Shown: positions 39,561 through 53,800 of the stretch, one piece after another
Position numbering within the stretch: the stretch's first letter is position 1
How the letters are laid out: the number at the start of each line of letters is the position of its first letter
Assembly: GCF_020382885.2 (NCBI RefSeq)
Contig: NC_058502.1
Location: forward strand, 16,457,950-16,521,949
DNA length: 64,000 nt
Source of the DNA: Scatophagus argus
Lineage: Eukaryota > Chordata > Actinopteri > Scatophagidae
Direction: 5' to 3'
The notes under the pieces: model-generated
What the model was told of the DNA's origin: nothing
Seen by the model: the letters and a program-made list of their open reading frames with translations, nothing else
Databases searched by the model: none
Translations under genes and position numbers: made by a program

Positions 39561-41940
39561 AATAAAAAATTTGAACACTGACAAGGATATGTTACCCTGG
39601 CTGAACTACTAAAGTTTGAGTTCACATATAATATACCTTGACATGTATTTTCTGTCATGTTGCTGATTAGACCAATTCAAGTTGTGTGAAGTTCTGCTGG
39701 GATTGTATTTATACTCATCAGGTCGGGGAGGAAGGGGTTGATCGCCACACTTTTTACTTTTGAATTCCCCCAAAAACTCAATTCTTAATAGTTTCCCTTA
39801 CAGTGTGTAATAGAAGTCTAAAGTGTGAATCGGGAATGCGGTGAACTCTCTGTCCTTAAGCCTATTCAAAGGATATGGGCTGTCAAATACATCTTGTGAC
39901 AGCCATCACCATCATGGGATCAATAGCCACACTTGATGTGATTGGTTTATTGTCCTGAGGGAAAAAATAGAGGCAGTCTTAAAAATTAGTTTTAAAAGTT
40001 AATTTTCCATTGAAATGCAACAACCTAACACAACCTCTTGCAATGAGAGAACGTATACAGGGAAAATCATTTTTATAATTGCCTTTTTTCCTTATATAAC
40101 AAAAGAAAAATAATACTCAACCGAGCCGTCTTCCTCCTGCGATCCACTTACCTGCAAACCTGCTGCTCATCTGGTCCAATCATCACCACTCTACCTCCCG
40201 AATTATAAACTCTCCTGCTTCACTAACCCCAGATTATACTATGTATAATTTAACAGTTAACTAATGAATTATATGTTTGTACAGATTATACAAACATATA
40301 TATTTGGTGTTATTCTGTATATTCAGCATGTAATGTTTTAATTATATTTTGCTCAGTGAAATTAACTTCTCATTAAGCTCTTAAGCCTCTGTGCTCATTA
40401 TGACTGACCAGTTTTTATGTGCATTTCAAACAAAGTGTAAAACATGACTTTCTGTGTAGCAGAATATCCATGTTTTAACATAATCCACACATAAGGAATA
40501 ATAACATAATGTTTTAAACAGAACTAAATGGAGGTGTACCTACAAGTGAATTAGCAGCTAGTAACCTTGAGCTGAAACATGAACCTGTTATTATTGCTAT
40601 TAATTTACTATTAAATGTATAAACAGCTTTTTCTGTTTAAACAGCTATTGGCAGCAGGTGGTGTCTTCTGAAGGTCGACAACATGCACAGCGGCCTACAA
40701 GCAGAAATGATGTACCGGAGATGGTCGACCTTATTCAGTGAATGAACGCTGTGTGTGGCAGCGAACCTCGCAAGTCTTCTTAACTGTGTATGTGAAGCCT
40801 GACATCTACTGGTGAAAGTCGGGTACTGCCTGCTATCAATGAAGTGCAGCTGTGGGTGTATCTACACAACATGTCATCGTAGTTTGAAAAGCTCAGGTGA
40901 AGTTTAAATTTATTCTTATTAAAATCTGACCTAAATTGATCATTTAACTTATTATCTGCCCCTTGTTTCTCTGTAAAGCACATGCATGTCAGTGGAAATC
41001 TGTAATATTAATAATAACTTAATATTTTAAAGTAAAATAATGACAAGAGTAAAGATGACGGGGTCACATCATCATTATCTCCATTTTTCAATCTGATGAC
41101 TGCTGCAAAATCTCAATTTGGGAAGCTTCTGTTGGTACCCACCAATTATAAAGTATGAAGAGACTGTTTTATGAGTCGTGAGCTGTTGTCCAGAGACAAA
41201 GTGCCTCTAATCTGCAATACTGGACTGATCTCACCCCACAGTGCATGTGTGATGTGTGGCAATGGATTCCATCCCTTCTGTCACAGACTTCTCCTGCCCT
41301 CCATAGTGTAGTCTAAGCAAAGGCTGCACTCGGCTGAACCGAGCTCTTCATCACTGAGTCTGGTCCATTAGCCAGCCAGATGAGCTGAATGAAAGGACCA
41401 TTTGGACGTGTGGGAAGGAGGGTGAAAAGACTCTGCTCTATGTGGGGTCTCTTCTCATTCATTCCCTCACTGCGTAAACAAAGGAACACTTTTGTACACC
41501 AGAATGTGTCCGGGGTGTTTAAAAATATGCAAAAATGTCATGCAGTTTTGCACACAAACAATTTTAGCTGCATATTTATAAATATGACTTGGACAGCCTG
41601 CCACCATACAGTGTCAATGTGTCCAAATACGTTTATTTAGCCGGTTCACTTACGAAAACAGTATATAAATGTCATTCTGTATTTGGCACAACAAAATATA
41701 ACAACATTTTCTTATTATTGTTGTTCTCTTTGCAGAAACAAAATAACAAAATTAAAGTTTATAACATTTTTTTTATGTGTTGTTCGTATAATTTAATTGT
41801 GGACATCCTGGTGGTTCATTTTTACGCTTTAAAAAAAAAATAAGTAAGCAATAACGACCATAAGGATAATCATGACAGTAATTACTACATCCCAAGTATG
41901 CGCCTTTCCCGTTCGTATGAGTTTTAGAGAGCTGAAGGTG
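39561..41940. other. intergenic spacer upstream of disc1
   Basis: AT-rich. It contains an exact second copy (40246-40270) of a 25-bp sequence at 38896-38920. Nothing else is recognised. Confidence 0.6.
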
Positions 41941-42661
41941 ATGAGATGCATGTGTGTTCCGAGTATTCCGCTTTTGCACCGCCATGACGCTCGTATAGCC
42001 GACTGATTCACACAAACAGCAGCAGTGGAAGCCGGTGATGTGTCCGCTGCAGTAATCACAGGCTGCCTGCTGTGGCTGCGAGGCGGGCTGAAAGAGTCTG
42101 GAGTCAAATTCCTGAACACGTAGGAGCTCCTCACGTTGCTCCAACACGACGCACGACGCAGGGGCGCAGCGAATAACGGACTGCTGATCAACTGATCGGT
42201 GACACACAGATTTATCACTCATCATCGGATATTTTTTGCTTTTCGTTTTTTGCCCCTCCAGAAACATGACTTGAAGACAGTCTTTCCTCTCCTGACCGTG
42301 TGTTCATGCGCAACTGGACCCATTCGTTTGCCGCAGAAGAAAAACGGAAGAATCTACAGGCATCAATACTTCAGGAAATGGTTGTTATGGACAAAGAAGC
42401 GGGTCTAAAAAGCCGGTTTCACACGTTAGTCCGAAGCGAGGGGGAAAGATAACAGTCTGGGCTCACTTTTCCACAACGGAAATGAGATCAGTCTCATCGG
42501 CTGGGTCCACTTCTTCTAAAACATGGTCGATGTGACTCCATGTAGGACCGGGATCTGAGTGTTTCACTAACAGCTTGGTGTTAACGGAAAGATGTTTGCT
42601 GGGCTGATGGGGCTTGAATGTCACACTAACTCTCTGCTTCACCACCGCGAAGTTGTGGAAG
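41941..42661. promoter_or_regulatory. CpG-rich island, probable disc1 promoter
   Basis: CpG density is visibly above the surrounding DNA (for example GCACGACGCAGGGGCGCAGC, CCGAAGCGAG, CACCACCGCGAAG). It ends at the candidate disc1 exon 1 donor. Open frames on the opposite strand are described in the findings. Confidence 0.5.
42592..42661 (+). CDS. disc1: disc1 exon 1 (candidate)
   Basis: ATG at 42592 (or in-frame ATG at 42607) opens MFAGLMGLECHTNSLLHHRE then VVE, ending in phase 1 at the donor GAAG/GTAAAA. The phase fits exon 2 exactly, an upstream in-frame TAA bounds it, and it lies in the CpG-rich island. The peptide itself is not conserved enough to prove it. Confidence 0.45.
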
Positions 42662-44856
42662 GTAAAAAAAATAAATCGTTTTTCTTTTCTCGCTCTTTCA
42701 GTAGATGTTTTGCGTAATAATGCTGCTGACTAAGGTTACTTTTATTTCTCAGCAGGCAGTTCGCATTAAAACATTAAAATACTATAATATATGTCTACAT
42801 CTTATGCTAAAGAGCTGCGAGGCAACCTGCTGCTGCGCTGTGAAGCTGTCACTGAATAATCAGCGTGTGACTGAAGGAAGAGATGGACGTGTGTGCTTTC
42901 CAGTTCTTCAGCTGCTTCTCCACACTGACATTCACTCACTGCTCCCATGTGTCATATGAACTGTCTGTATGGTTCAGGTCGCAGAGGTCAATGCTCCCTA
43001 CAATGAGTTGCAAGAGACTCGGTTCTTGCAGAAGAGCCTTATTCCTGTGGACACTGTGGAGACACATGAAGGCGCTCGCTGGCATGTTATCTATCCGACA
43101 TTTCGCACACAGGCCTGTCTGTGACATGTTTCTGTTTCTAATAAGATGCCCGGAATTAGTTGTCTTCATTCAAATCTGGGCAAACTTAAGCTCTCAGCAT
43201 GCTGATGATGTCAAAATACTTAGATGAACAACTCAACAGCAGCGAGAACGTTTTTCTCGTGTATTCATTTTCACAAGGCCGGCCGCATTGCTGTATGTCT
43301 TCACTCAGCTCAACCACATTCAGCTGGTTTATGCTCCTCATGTGACCATACAGGAAGTGTGGAGTTGTTTCCTTATGAAAGAGCAGGGATTCATTTCAGA
43401 CAGATAAATAGATTCACGTCTAGGTCACCATCGTCACTACTTTTTAAGACTCATGCTGACTTTCACTTCCCTTTTTTCTGTTGCCTTGTTCGGTCACAAG
43501 TAAGATGCTGTTGCACATCTGCAGAGCAGTGCTGCTTCTCATGAGGCTCCTGACATTCAGATCTGCTGGTGTGTGTTTGTGTGTGTGTGTCTCAGGGTGC
43601 TGAGCTTGTTCCTCAAACGTTTGTGTTTTTATGAGATCCTCCACATTCCTCTCTGCTCTTTGGCCGAAGCACTTTCAACAACCAATGGGACACAGTGTTT
43701 AACCTAAGGGCTCCGAGGAGGGCCTCTCTAATCTCCAAAGGTAAATAATCTTACCTCCTCTGGTTCGGACACATCTCAGACTTTGTGCAGAGTTTCTTTA
43801 GCATCAGCAACTGTTTGCAGTGAGAGAGTTGCTATTGTTGGAGCGGGATCATTTGGTCCACGGTGTTGAATCACATTAGGTCTCGTCTTGCTTATTTGCT
43901 GTTTTTGCCGGATTTCCTGGCAAACTATTTTAGCTTGGCAGGAAGCAGAAAATGACATACCTCTGAAGGGCTTCAGCCGAGATGTAGTTGGCCCCCAACA
44001 CACACAGACGCACACAATGGGCCCTGAGGCATTTCCTTCCCTTTTACTGAGAAGAGCCGTCTTTGTGTAAGTGAAGCATGGCGAGGATACAGTAACACTT
44101 TCTATCAACAAGTTCTTCCCCTTTCAACTCCTGAGCTCTTTGACCCTCTGGAGCATTCTCTCTATTATATCTGGACCGCACCAGATGGTGGGCGTTGTGC
44201 GGTTGTATTTGGTACCTTTGGTGAGTGTTGGGTTGCTTGAATTGGTTATGGAACAGTGGCCACGTCTGCAAAGAAGCGCTAATGGAGCTGTATGTAACCT
44301 GAGCTTTAGAGCACATACATTCACATTCTGGGTAGGATGGGAACACCCCTATGTTGCTGTCCCATCAGCCTAACATCCTAACTCTCCCTTCAGTGGTGTC
44401 TCTTTGTGTCACTTCCTCTTCGGTCACATGGGACGGCTCAGGAGTGACATCACTGAGGGGGTCGCGGGGGGTTGCGCTGGGAGCTTTGGTCACTCTATAG
44501 CGGTCATGGCTTGTTTCATGTGCTTCATTCCTGTCAGCTACAGAGACTCAAAATGTATAAATGTGTTCTAGTTGTTGATTTTAAGAGCAGATAAAATTGA
44601 TAGTAGAATAATATGATGACAATAATAATAGCATCCTGGAAGAATGTGGTTTCAGCGCTCTATGTACTGTCATTGTCATTACATAGCTGTAATGACAAAA
44701 TAGCTTCTTGAATCTTTGATATGATGTCCCAACGAGGTACAGATGTGTTTGATTGTTACTATTACTGGCTGATAAACTTTTTAAAAAAGTGTAAGGTTTT
44801 ACAGTGACAGTAGTATGAATGTCCCCACTGTTTTCAGTACAAAAGTCTTTGTGTCA

Positions 44857-44887
<31 letters not shown>

Positions 44888-47800
44888 GAGGGAGGGTGTA
44901 GAACATTGAGAGAGAGAGAGAGGGAGCAGCCCAGCTGTACACAAAGGGCCTGTTGATTCCCAACATATGAGCCTGTCTCCTCCTCTGAATCCTACACATT
45001 TTATGTATTAAGCACGTGAAGCCGCAGCAGGTGTCCAGCTCTGAGCGCACACGCTCGTCTTTACCATCCTGCTCCACTTTCAGACCAACTAAAGCTTAAC
45101 TGACGTTTTATTACTTCTCATTGCTTTTTTTGGCCGCAACTGTCTGTAGTTGTTCTTTTTCTGTTATGGTGAAAATTTAGGAAATTAGTAGCTGCATGTT
45201 TTGGTACCTTCGTGAGAGTTTCTGTTTTGCACATCACATGCAGATTGATCTTTAAGGACTTTCCCACTGTGAGCAAGATAGACTTCGTCATATATTTATG
45301 TTATATTGTTTGTTTGAATAGCTTTGTTTGAACACTTTTTTTCCCTTTCTTTCCTAAAACAAATCTCTTAAAGTTGCACTTTTCAGCATGTGTCTGTCTA
45401 TATATATCAAATGAATTATCAGTAAATAACATTTCCAGCAATAGCAGGTTGGTGTTAAAAAGATAACCCCAATGTGCAATACTTGCTAATTTCAGAGCAG
45501 TTTGTTTTATTTTTGCTCTAACGTGAATCAGATTCATTCACTTTTACTTCCGTGCAACCTCTCCAATACCTGTTTGCCCCTCAGCATGGCTGACCCCAAA
45601 CAACCTCTGGCTTAGGGCAACATGGCTGTGTTTTCGAAGACAGAAAAATTAAAATCTTCAAGAACTATTGTTCCTGTCTTCCACTCTCCCTCCAAGAGGC
45701 GTGTCTTAGCTCAAAATGACTGTGTGGCTTTGGTATTTCCCAACAGCTGGAGCAGAACTCTGGGAAATGTCACACAGCTGCCCAAGTTGTTTTTCATTCA
45801 GTTAGTGATACTAGCTTTAAGGGGGTGGGTCAAAGTCATCTACATTTTGGAGTATTAACAGCATGATGTTTCATATTCTTGTGTAACTGGCGTATTTAGT
45901 GTCACATTTTCCTGATGTACTCCATGATAATCCCATGAGCTCATTCTTTATCTTCCTCATGACCGTATTGTCCAGCTTAATGGTTAATCTCTGCATCGAC
46001 AGGTGGCAGAGCGTCAGGGACAGCTGCTAACTCCGGCCGTAAGAGGCTGCACCGAAGACCAGGGTACATGAGAGGAGAGCAGTCCAGACAACAGATCACT
46101 GCTCATGGGCAGGAGGAGGAGGAAGAGGAGGAGGAGGAAGGGAGGACCGCTTGCATTAGGAACGGAAAATCTGGACGTCACACTGACATCACTGAGGCAC
46201 CCAGCGCTCAGAGGATGAATCCAACGCCTGCTGTCAAAGTGTCCCTAATGAATCAGCAAAAGCCTGACAAACTCACATGCAGCTCCCTGAAGAGGAAGAG
46301 CTTACTCTGCCCTGCCATTAACGGTACATCCAGCCCTCAGAGTCCGTCCTGTCCATCACAGAATGAACTCATCTTAAGATCAAGTCCGGCCCTCCAGTCC
46401 TCAACAGAGGACTCCTTTAACTCCAGCTTCAGTTTCATCCAGCAGTCTCTCAATTCAAGCCAGAGGACAGACACACCATCCCAGGAACCAAAACCACTAA
46501 GTCAGTCAACTAAAGCACCTCGTTCCCCTCAGACAAAACCAGCAACCTTGTCCATTGAGCATGGTGTCTCAAAGCAGTCAACGCCTGTCCAGTCACTGCC
46601 CTCCTCTGCCCCAGGCAGCCAGGCAGACAGAGAGGAGCTGTCATTAGGGGGGAGATTTTGGCGGGAATGTCTGTGGGGTGGCAGGGAGGTTGCGTCAGAC
46701 CTGCCTGACTTTGATTCTCTGGATATAGAGATCACCTCCTCAATGTCTGTGGACTCAGACACTGCCTCTGCCTCATCTGTCACCTCTGGCTATGACAGCG
46801 CCACGCCCGCCTCCGAACATGGCTGGGACAATCTGGTAAAGAAGTATGAGAGTGTGCTGCAAGACTGCCTCCAAAACAACCGCACTCACACTAAGGTGGG
46901 CACGACTGGCTCCTGATGTTAGGATGATATGCGAGGCTGTCATCACTATCGTCTTTATTGAGTTTAAGTCACTTTCAAAACCGGGTTCAGTCTGAACCCA
47001 AATAAATAGTTTGACATTTTGGAACACGCACTTTTTCACTTTCTTGAAAAAAATTAGATGAGAAGATTGATACTGTTCTCATGTCTGTATATGAAGCCCT
47101 GGCCACAGCTGGTTAGCTTAGCTTAGCCCAAGGAAACAGGCGGAAGCAGCTACCCTAACTAGGTCCAAAGGTGTTCAAAACTGCCTACTAGCAAACTAAC
47201 ACCAAACTCATTAATTAACCAAAAACCAAAGTGTAAAAAAGTTGTGTCCCACACTATTCATTCACTATTCATAGTTTCCTCCTGTTGCTGGTCTTTGTGC
47301 TAAGCTAAGCTAGCCAGATGCTAGCTTCATATTTAGTGCACAGACATGCAGAGACGTATTGATCTTCTTGTCTAACTTTTTGCAAGAAAGTGAATTATTT
47401 CCCAAAAAGTCAGACTTTCTTTAAGACTTAAGAGAAAACTAGGAAAATGTATTCATGTTTTTCTGAGAGTGAGACACACACACACGTAGCTCTGCTATCT
47501 GCTGTCTGTCTGCAGCTCTATACCATACTGTATGCTTCCACATTCAACTCCTTACTCACAAGACTTTGTCAAAGGTCACAGCCAAGCCAAGCCAAGAGTT
47601 TTATCTTCTCAAGTGAAGAGTTTTACAGGTTAGAATATGGAAGACTATTTGAGGTAAAAAATGTCTTCTTGTTTATTTTATTTATTTTTTTTAATCTTGT
47701 GACCTCTTCCCCTTACAGTGTCTGTGACAAATGTTGAGAAGGTAAAATAAAAACATAACTTATTATTTAGGTAGTTAAATTTATCTTCCCTTATGGGATA

Positions 47801-50800
47801 CTGTCTGTCCTAACTGGATCGCAGCTTGCTGACCTGGTGTCTCTCTCAAATGATGGTCATTGCACCCTCACATTTTTTTCTTCTTTGACCTGTGGCGACT
47901 GTTTAACCAGCATTGCCCTCTGGACTGTTGAATAATCTGTTCTGTTGCGTCTTCTGTGTCCCCCTCTCAGATTGAGTCCATGATGTTGAAGCTGCAGAGG
48001 CTCCAGCAGAAAGCCATTTTGGATGACGACTATGACGCAGGTGAACTAAGACTTTCGCTTGAGCCGTTGCTGTAATAAGTAGGTCATTTCAGCTTCTGCT
48101 GATGAGAAACTGTATAGCTGGATGGATTGTGGAGAGCTTACCTGGAACTAACTTTTGTTTGAGAGTCTTGCAACTTGTTTTTTTGATGAAATTATTATTT
48201 TCCTCCTCAAGAATGTTGTTTTTTAAACTTAGTGTAATGGAAAGCGTACAGTGAACAGTGAAAAGTGAGTGGACAGAAAGTTACATAAGACAGTAGCCAA
48301 ACTCCGTGGCATTCTCCGGTCATATCAAGGTTTTAGGCTCAGGATCCAGTCATTTACCAGTTTGATATCTGTATTTAAGATAAGGCATGATGTGGGAAGT
48401 CGTCCAGTTGCCTTTATTGGATTTCTCACTAACTGAATTAGTTATGGATCTTGCTGACATGTTTGATAAAGCACGTGAGGGCACAAGGCTGTAATTACAG
48501 TTGACTCTGACAAATATTTTCACGTCGAATTCACTGGACGGTTTACTGACTTTTACTGAAACTCTCTAGTGATTCATAAAAATTGTTACTTGTTATATAT
48601 TTAACACTGTGGCCTATAGTTATAGTGTCTGTGACTGGGAAGATTAGTACTAGAAGTGCCACTGTTCTCTGATAAGTTGGACAGAGAAGTTGACTCTTCT
48701 TGGTTTTCCCAATAAGTACATGTCACTACATCAGGTCAGTAAACCACGTAAAGCTGAAATCTGGACACTGTGAAACTATTAAAAGAATCACAGGGAGTAG
48801 GTAATCATAGGACTTTTGCAGCATCTTGAACTATAATTCATGTTTTGGCATCCACATTTAACTTGAGATGTTTTTACTTTATGGCTGCAGCGGGTCCTGA
48901 AACTGACCAGATTTAATCTGAACTTTAATTTGGATCTGCCTCCAGAAGAAACTGCATTTTATTCAAGATCCTCTTTGACCTGAATATTTTTTCTAGCTGG
49001 CCTGAGCAGAGTTTATTTTCAAAAGAGGACTGTATTTTTGGCCCATTTCCTAGATCTTGTGACAGAAATAAATACCAGCATCTGCTGTCTGTGTCCTGTA
49101 GACCTTAAGTTATTTCAGTGAAGTGATTATTTGGGTCAGTATTGTCTTGACAATTTTTCTGTTGGCCTTTTGATATTGGAAATCACAAACTTAATTTCTG
49201 CCCCGTTGACTGCTGTTCCTATGTTTCTGTCAACAGGATTCTTGAAAAGCTTTTGTGTTTCGAATAAGCTCTCATTTTACTTAATTTTCCCTCTGATGAA
49301 CATCTGGATATTTTACCTTACCTTTAGACCAACTGGGGGTCAAGAAAGGAGAATTCTTAAAATTTCAGTGACTGGAATTCTTGGAAACAGCAAAATAGAA
49401 AAAGCAGAAATTTGCCCCCTTTAAGGGCCTTCCAGCTAAAGGGTAATTTGGTAATTGAATTGAGTGTGTGCAGTCATGTTATTTCAGTGAATGTACTCTA
49501 CAGACTTCGGACATTGTGACTGTGAGAGTGATCTGCTTTCTATACAGTCAGTCTAACATGGAGATTCTCCGTTTATACCCACACTTTCTGACTTGAATCT
49601 TGCTCCTAATAACAAACCTTTTTTGCAAATGGTGCTCCATGTTATTGGGAATGTGTGTTTCCAGCTGAGCGTTTTGGGAAAAAGCTGGAGGAGCTGTGCA
49701 GGGAGCGAGGTGCTCTGAAACTCGGTTTACCCTCCAGGCAGCCCAGTGTGGCTCTGTTCCTTGAGCGTCTCAGAGAGGTGGTGCACAGCGCCCTCCAAAG
49801 GGCAGACTGCAGCCAGTGCAGGTCAGTCACACAACAGGGATCTTTTGAAGCAACCTATGGAATTATAAACTACTGTTTTTATATTAAAGTGTAATGCTTT
49901 TTCTTATTGACTCGAGGAAATCACATTTTTGAGATAATGTTTGAGTTGATGTTAAGTTGAGAAGGTTAATATGAAATCTCCCTGTTTTGCTTCAAATTTA
50001 GTTTTATGTTTAAATTTTCCATAGATTATTTAAACAGCAGCATTATTTATTGAAATAATCTTATATTTTAGTAATATCACAAACTGATACTCCCACATGA
50101 ACAATATCGCAGTCCAAGCTGTCCTCGGTTGCAGTATTGAGGCAAACAACGAAGCTCTTTGTGAAATTCACATTTTCCCAGCTTTATTTGGTGAAAATGA
50201 GTTTAGAAGAATTGCCCTGTTATCGTGATCATGCTCTGTCTCCTATTATAATGTTGTAGGACAGAGCAGTTATGGAGGGCTGTCAAAAATAGGTCTTGTG
50301 ACAGGAAGGAAATCAGGTGGTGCCCCTCTCTCCAGAGGGTATCCTGAACAAATGTAACCTAAAGCAATGTGTTAATGTGTTGCCATGTTTTCCGTACACA
50401 CCTTTATCTCAGAGTGTCTGTCAGGAAAAAGACAAGCACCCAAAAGATAAAGGTGCTAACATCCCACTACACAATACACACGTATTATTCATGTTAGCTC
50501 ACTTTAACTGGCCCTGAAAGAGACCATAATGACCCGAAAATGTGACTATGGCTGAAAAATGAGAAAAATCATGATTAAAGATGTATTAAGCAGCAGTGCT
50601 GAGGCTTTTGTAGTGACTGTGTTTGATGTGACTGCTTGTCAGGGAGTGTGCAGAGCCTGATGCAGGGGAGCAGTCCGACTCGACGCAGGGGCCACTAAAT
50701 CGAAGAGATCGTTTGATCCAGGAGAAGAGGCTTGTAGAGGTAAATTCAGCTCACGTTAAGGCTTACAGTGCTCATTTCTGTGTTCCTTTTGTGTGTCTCT

Positions 50801-53800
50801 CAACTGTCTGACATGAGCTATGCTGTTGTGTTTTTTTCTAAAATATCCAGAGGAATAGTTAATATTTAATTTAATTTATGATTTGATAGTTCATATAATA
50901 ACACTGATAAATATTCATATGTTATAGAAAGACTTACAACTTGTGCTCTCATAGTCGCTGCTCTCTCTTCAGTTAATTACCGGATTAGTGCAGTTTGGAT
51001 CTGTGTCAGGGTATGTTATGCTGAATGTACTGGTTTGAATAATTAAAGTGCTGCTATTTTTATTTCAAACTTTATTTCATTTATTAGGATCTACGCCAGT
51101 GGCTTTTTTTTTTTCCAGTTTCAGCCACACTAAGAATGCTGTTGTGTCCAACACACAGGGAAAACAGAACAGGACCTAAAATTGATGATTAATGACTGAC
51201 AAAAAAAAACAAAACATGAGGATTCCAAATAAAACAAATGAAACCTGTGCAGGAGGAGATAGCAGAGTTGCAGCAGAGGCTGACGGAGCTGAACGTCCGC
51301 AGTCGGCGCCTGAATCAGCAGATCCAGCAGGAGGAGGAGCAGGTGGAGGTCGAGGAGCTGAAAGGCTCCGTGCTGCGGAGCTGCACCGTGGCCCAACTCC
51401 GCGACATGAGCCGAACCCTGCAGGACCTCATCAGCTCTGAGAGCCGCACACAGATCTCCGTCTCTCCTCCGCCCTCCACACTCAGGTCAGTGTCACATAC
51501 AAGCAGAATATTTTACTGGTTTCTTCCTATAGTCTGAGCAAATACTGAAAGGGTATTGAAGACTTGGACGAGCATGTCAGGTGCTTGATTACATGTGTAC
51601 ATAACTACTAGCTATACATTTCCACAGTAAAGATATAAAGATGTTTCTCCTTTCGAATGTACTTCATCATTTATCATCTGTATTGTTTGTTCTCATTATT
51701 AATATTAGGCTCTATTAAAAAAACAAAAACATAAAGAGTAAGTAGTGAAGCGACCCTGGCACAGAACTCAGTTTAAAAACATGTGCTCATGTTATTCTTA
51801 TGTGATCAGCGCCTAAAAAGAATGAAATCCAAACGAGGAAATGAAAGCAGGTCTTTGGACGTGTTGCTGCTGTCCAGTGGGTGTTTGTGTTTCTGCTCTG
51901 CACAGTCCAACATAATTAAGAAAATGTGCAAATGTATGAGGAAAATGTAAATGTCAAATTGCACCTTGGAGTGTTCTGTGAGGAAACATTTTCTCACTTT
52001 AGGAATTTGCATTTTACACCTTATTTTGATGTTTCTTCCTATTGGTCACAGGAGTCAAACTTCGACTGGCTGAGCCCAAATGGTGCTGAGCTGTGAAAAT
52101 AATTTGCTGACTGGGCCATCATGTTCTCTCCTTCACTCTGTACTGGTATATTTGGCTGAATGTTCCTATTGAAGTAGATTTTATGCTGAATAAATTGATT
52201 TAATTTTAGGATATTTATGCATTTATATCTTATACACAATAGTGAAATACACAAAATAAACCTACAAATATGTTGTAGCTGTCCAGGTCAGGGATGTTAT
52301 GACAATAAACTTAAAAATCATGTCATTATTTTTATCAAACTGTACTGAAATAAAAGAAAACAAATACAAAGATGACAAAACAAGCATCTTCAGTGAAAAC
52401 AGAAAACCTTCCTTCTCTCACTGCATCCTCCATGTTAGTCATGATGTGTACAGTTTATTTCCTTTTCTAACAGCAGGATTGTAGCTCTCATCTCAAAGTG
52501 CAAAATACTGAAGAGCAGCAGACTCTGAACTTCTAATCATATGTTTTATTTAATCATTAATGAGCAATTCTTTACCTGGGAGTGTAGAGGGAGATTTTAT
52601 CTGATGGACACAGATTCAGCAGACAGATAAAATGCAGCGAGTACAAAGAGACCTTTATGTGTGAGTTTTGAGAAGAAACTTACCTGTCACAGCTTTCATC
52701 AGAATTGTGTTTATTATGAAGCAGACAAGAGAGAGCACATTTGTTTTTAGTATTATTATTATGATGTCAAAAATATGAAAACATTTATGTATTTATCTTA
52801 CACGGGCTTAAAAGAACTCTGTAATACAAAGCATCTAATGTCTCATATGACTGTTATATGTAAAACATATAATAATATGTCTTTGTGTTCATTTATTAAA
52901 GTGGCCACAGAGTTGTGTTAAACAGTTGTGCTCTGAATGTAGTACAGCATAAGTGGAGTACTCTGCTCCATTTATTCAACAAAGAAACAATTTTAGCATA
53001 GGTTTACAACAATCAAATCTTATCATGCAGTGGATCTTTGTCACAGTTCCTGCAGTACCATCAGTGATCAAGTGGGGCTGCTAGAGAGCTGTGAGTGGCC
53101 GTGACGTTACAACAATCATCAGTCCACGAATGTTTTCCCCGTATCATGTCACGTAGTTTCTTATCATTAAATTAGCTCATTGGGAAGAGGATGTGGCAGT
53201 GCAGATCCTCTATTCCGCTAAATCTGTGCCTCCCGGCTTCATTCATCCTCCAACAAACAAAGTGGCATTTTGAATAAATCAGCAGGATTGTCTTATCTTG
53301 CACCAAGAAAGTACAGCTGAGTCAAAATCACACCGTCGTGTTTCAGCCCAGTTAACATCTGAAATTGTGACAACTAAAGAATACAAACATAGCTAAAACT
53401 GTGCTCTTTTTTGGTAACATTTAGCTGTTGTGCCTCTGAAGCTTGGCTGCACTTGTTGTAAGTCACAGTGGACAAAAGCACCTGCCAGATGACTGTAATG
53501 TAATGCAATCATTTGTAATATGTTATGAGGAATGGTTTATTTACTTTCAGCTTCAGAGAGGAGAGGATGTATCAAGGAGCCATGGCTGTCTTCATTTCCC
53601 GCATCCCCTGTGCCCTCACTCCTCTTCTCCCACACCTGCTTGAACCTGCTTTGAATTTTAATGGTTTTTCTCAGATGCAAATGATTACTTTGCATCATAG
53701 CCTCTGAAGTTAATAGCTTGCGAGGGAGCACTGTGGAAAGCCTCTCTGTCTTGCCACTCGTTAGAAAGACATGTAAATTGTACTTATCGCCTTCTCGGTG

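Larger units (their letters stand above)
42662..46002 (+). other. disc1 intron 1 (3.3 kb if exon 1 is correct)
   Basis: Contains (GT)n at 44861-44887, (GA)n at 44908-44923 and a perfect palindrome at 44674-44697. No other gene is recognised. Confidence 0.55.

Noticed and set aside
43888..44373. Overlapping frames on both strands near 44.0-44.3 kb in disc1 intron 1
   Set aside because: No splice-compatible continuation or similarity was seen, and the frames overlap one another on opposite strands.
46068..46919. ATG at 46068 as the disc1 start, with the frame ending at 46919
   Set aside because: The conserved KRLHRRPGY lies in frame upstream of this ATG back to an acceptor at 46002, and a donor at 46896 precedes the chance stop.
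49131..49424. Hydrophobic 97-codon frame in disc1 intron 3
   Set aside because: It starts on TTG, lies within a well-supported intron and has no flanking splice signals or family match.
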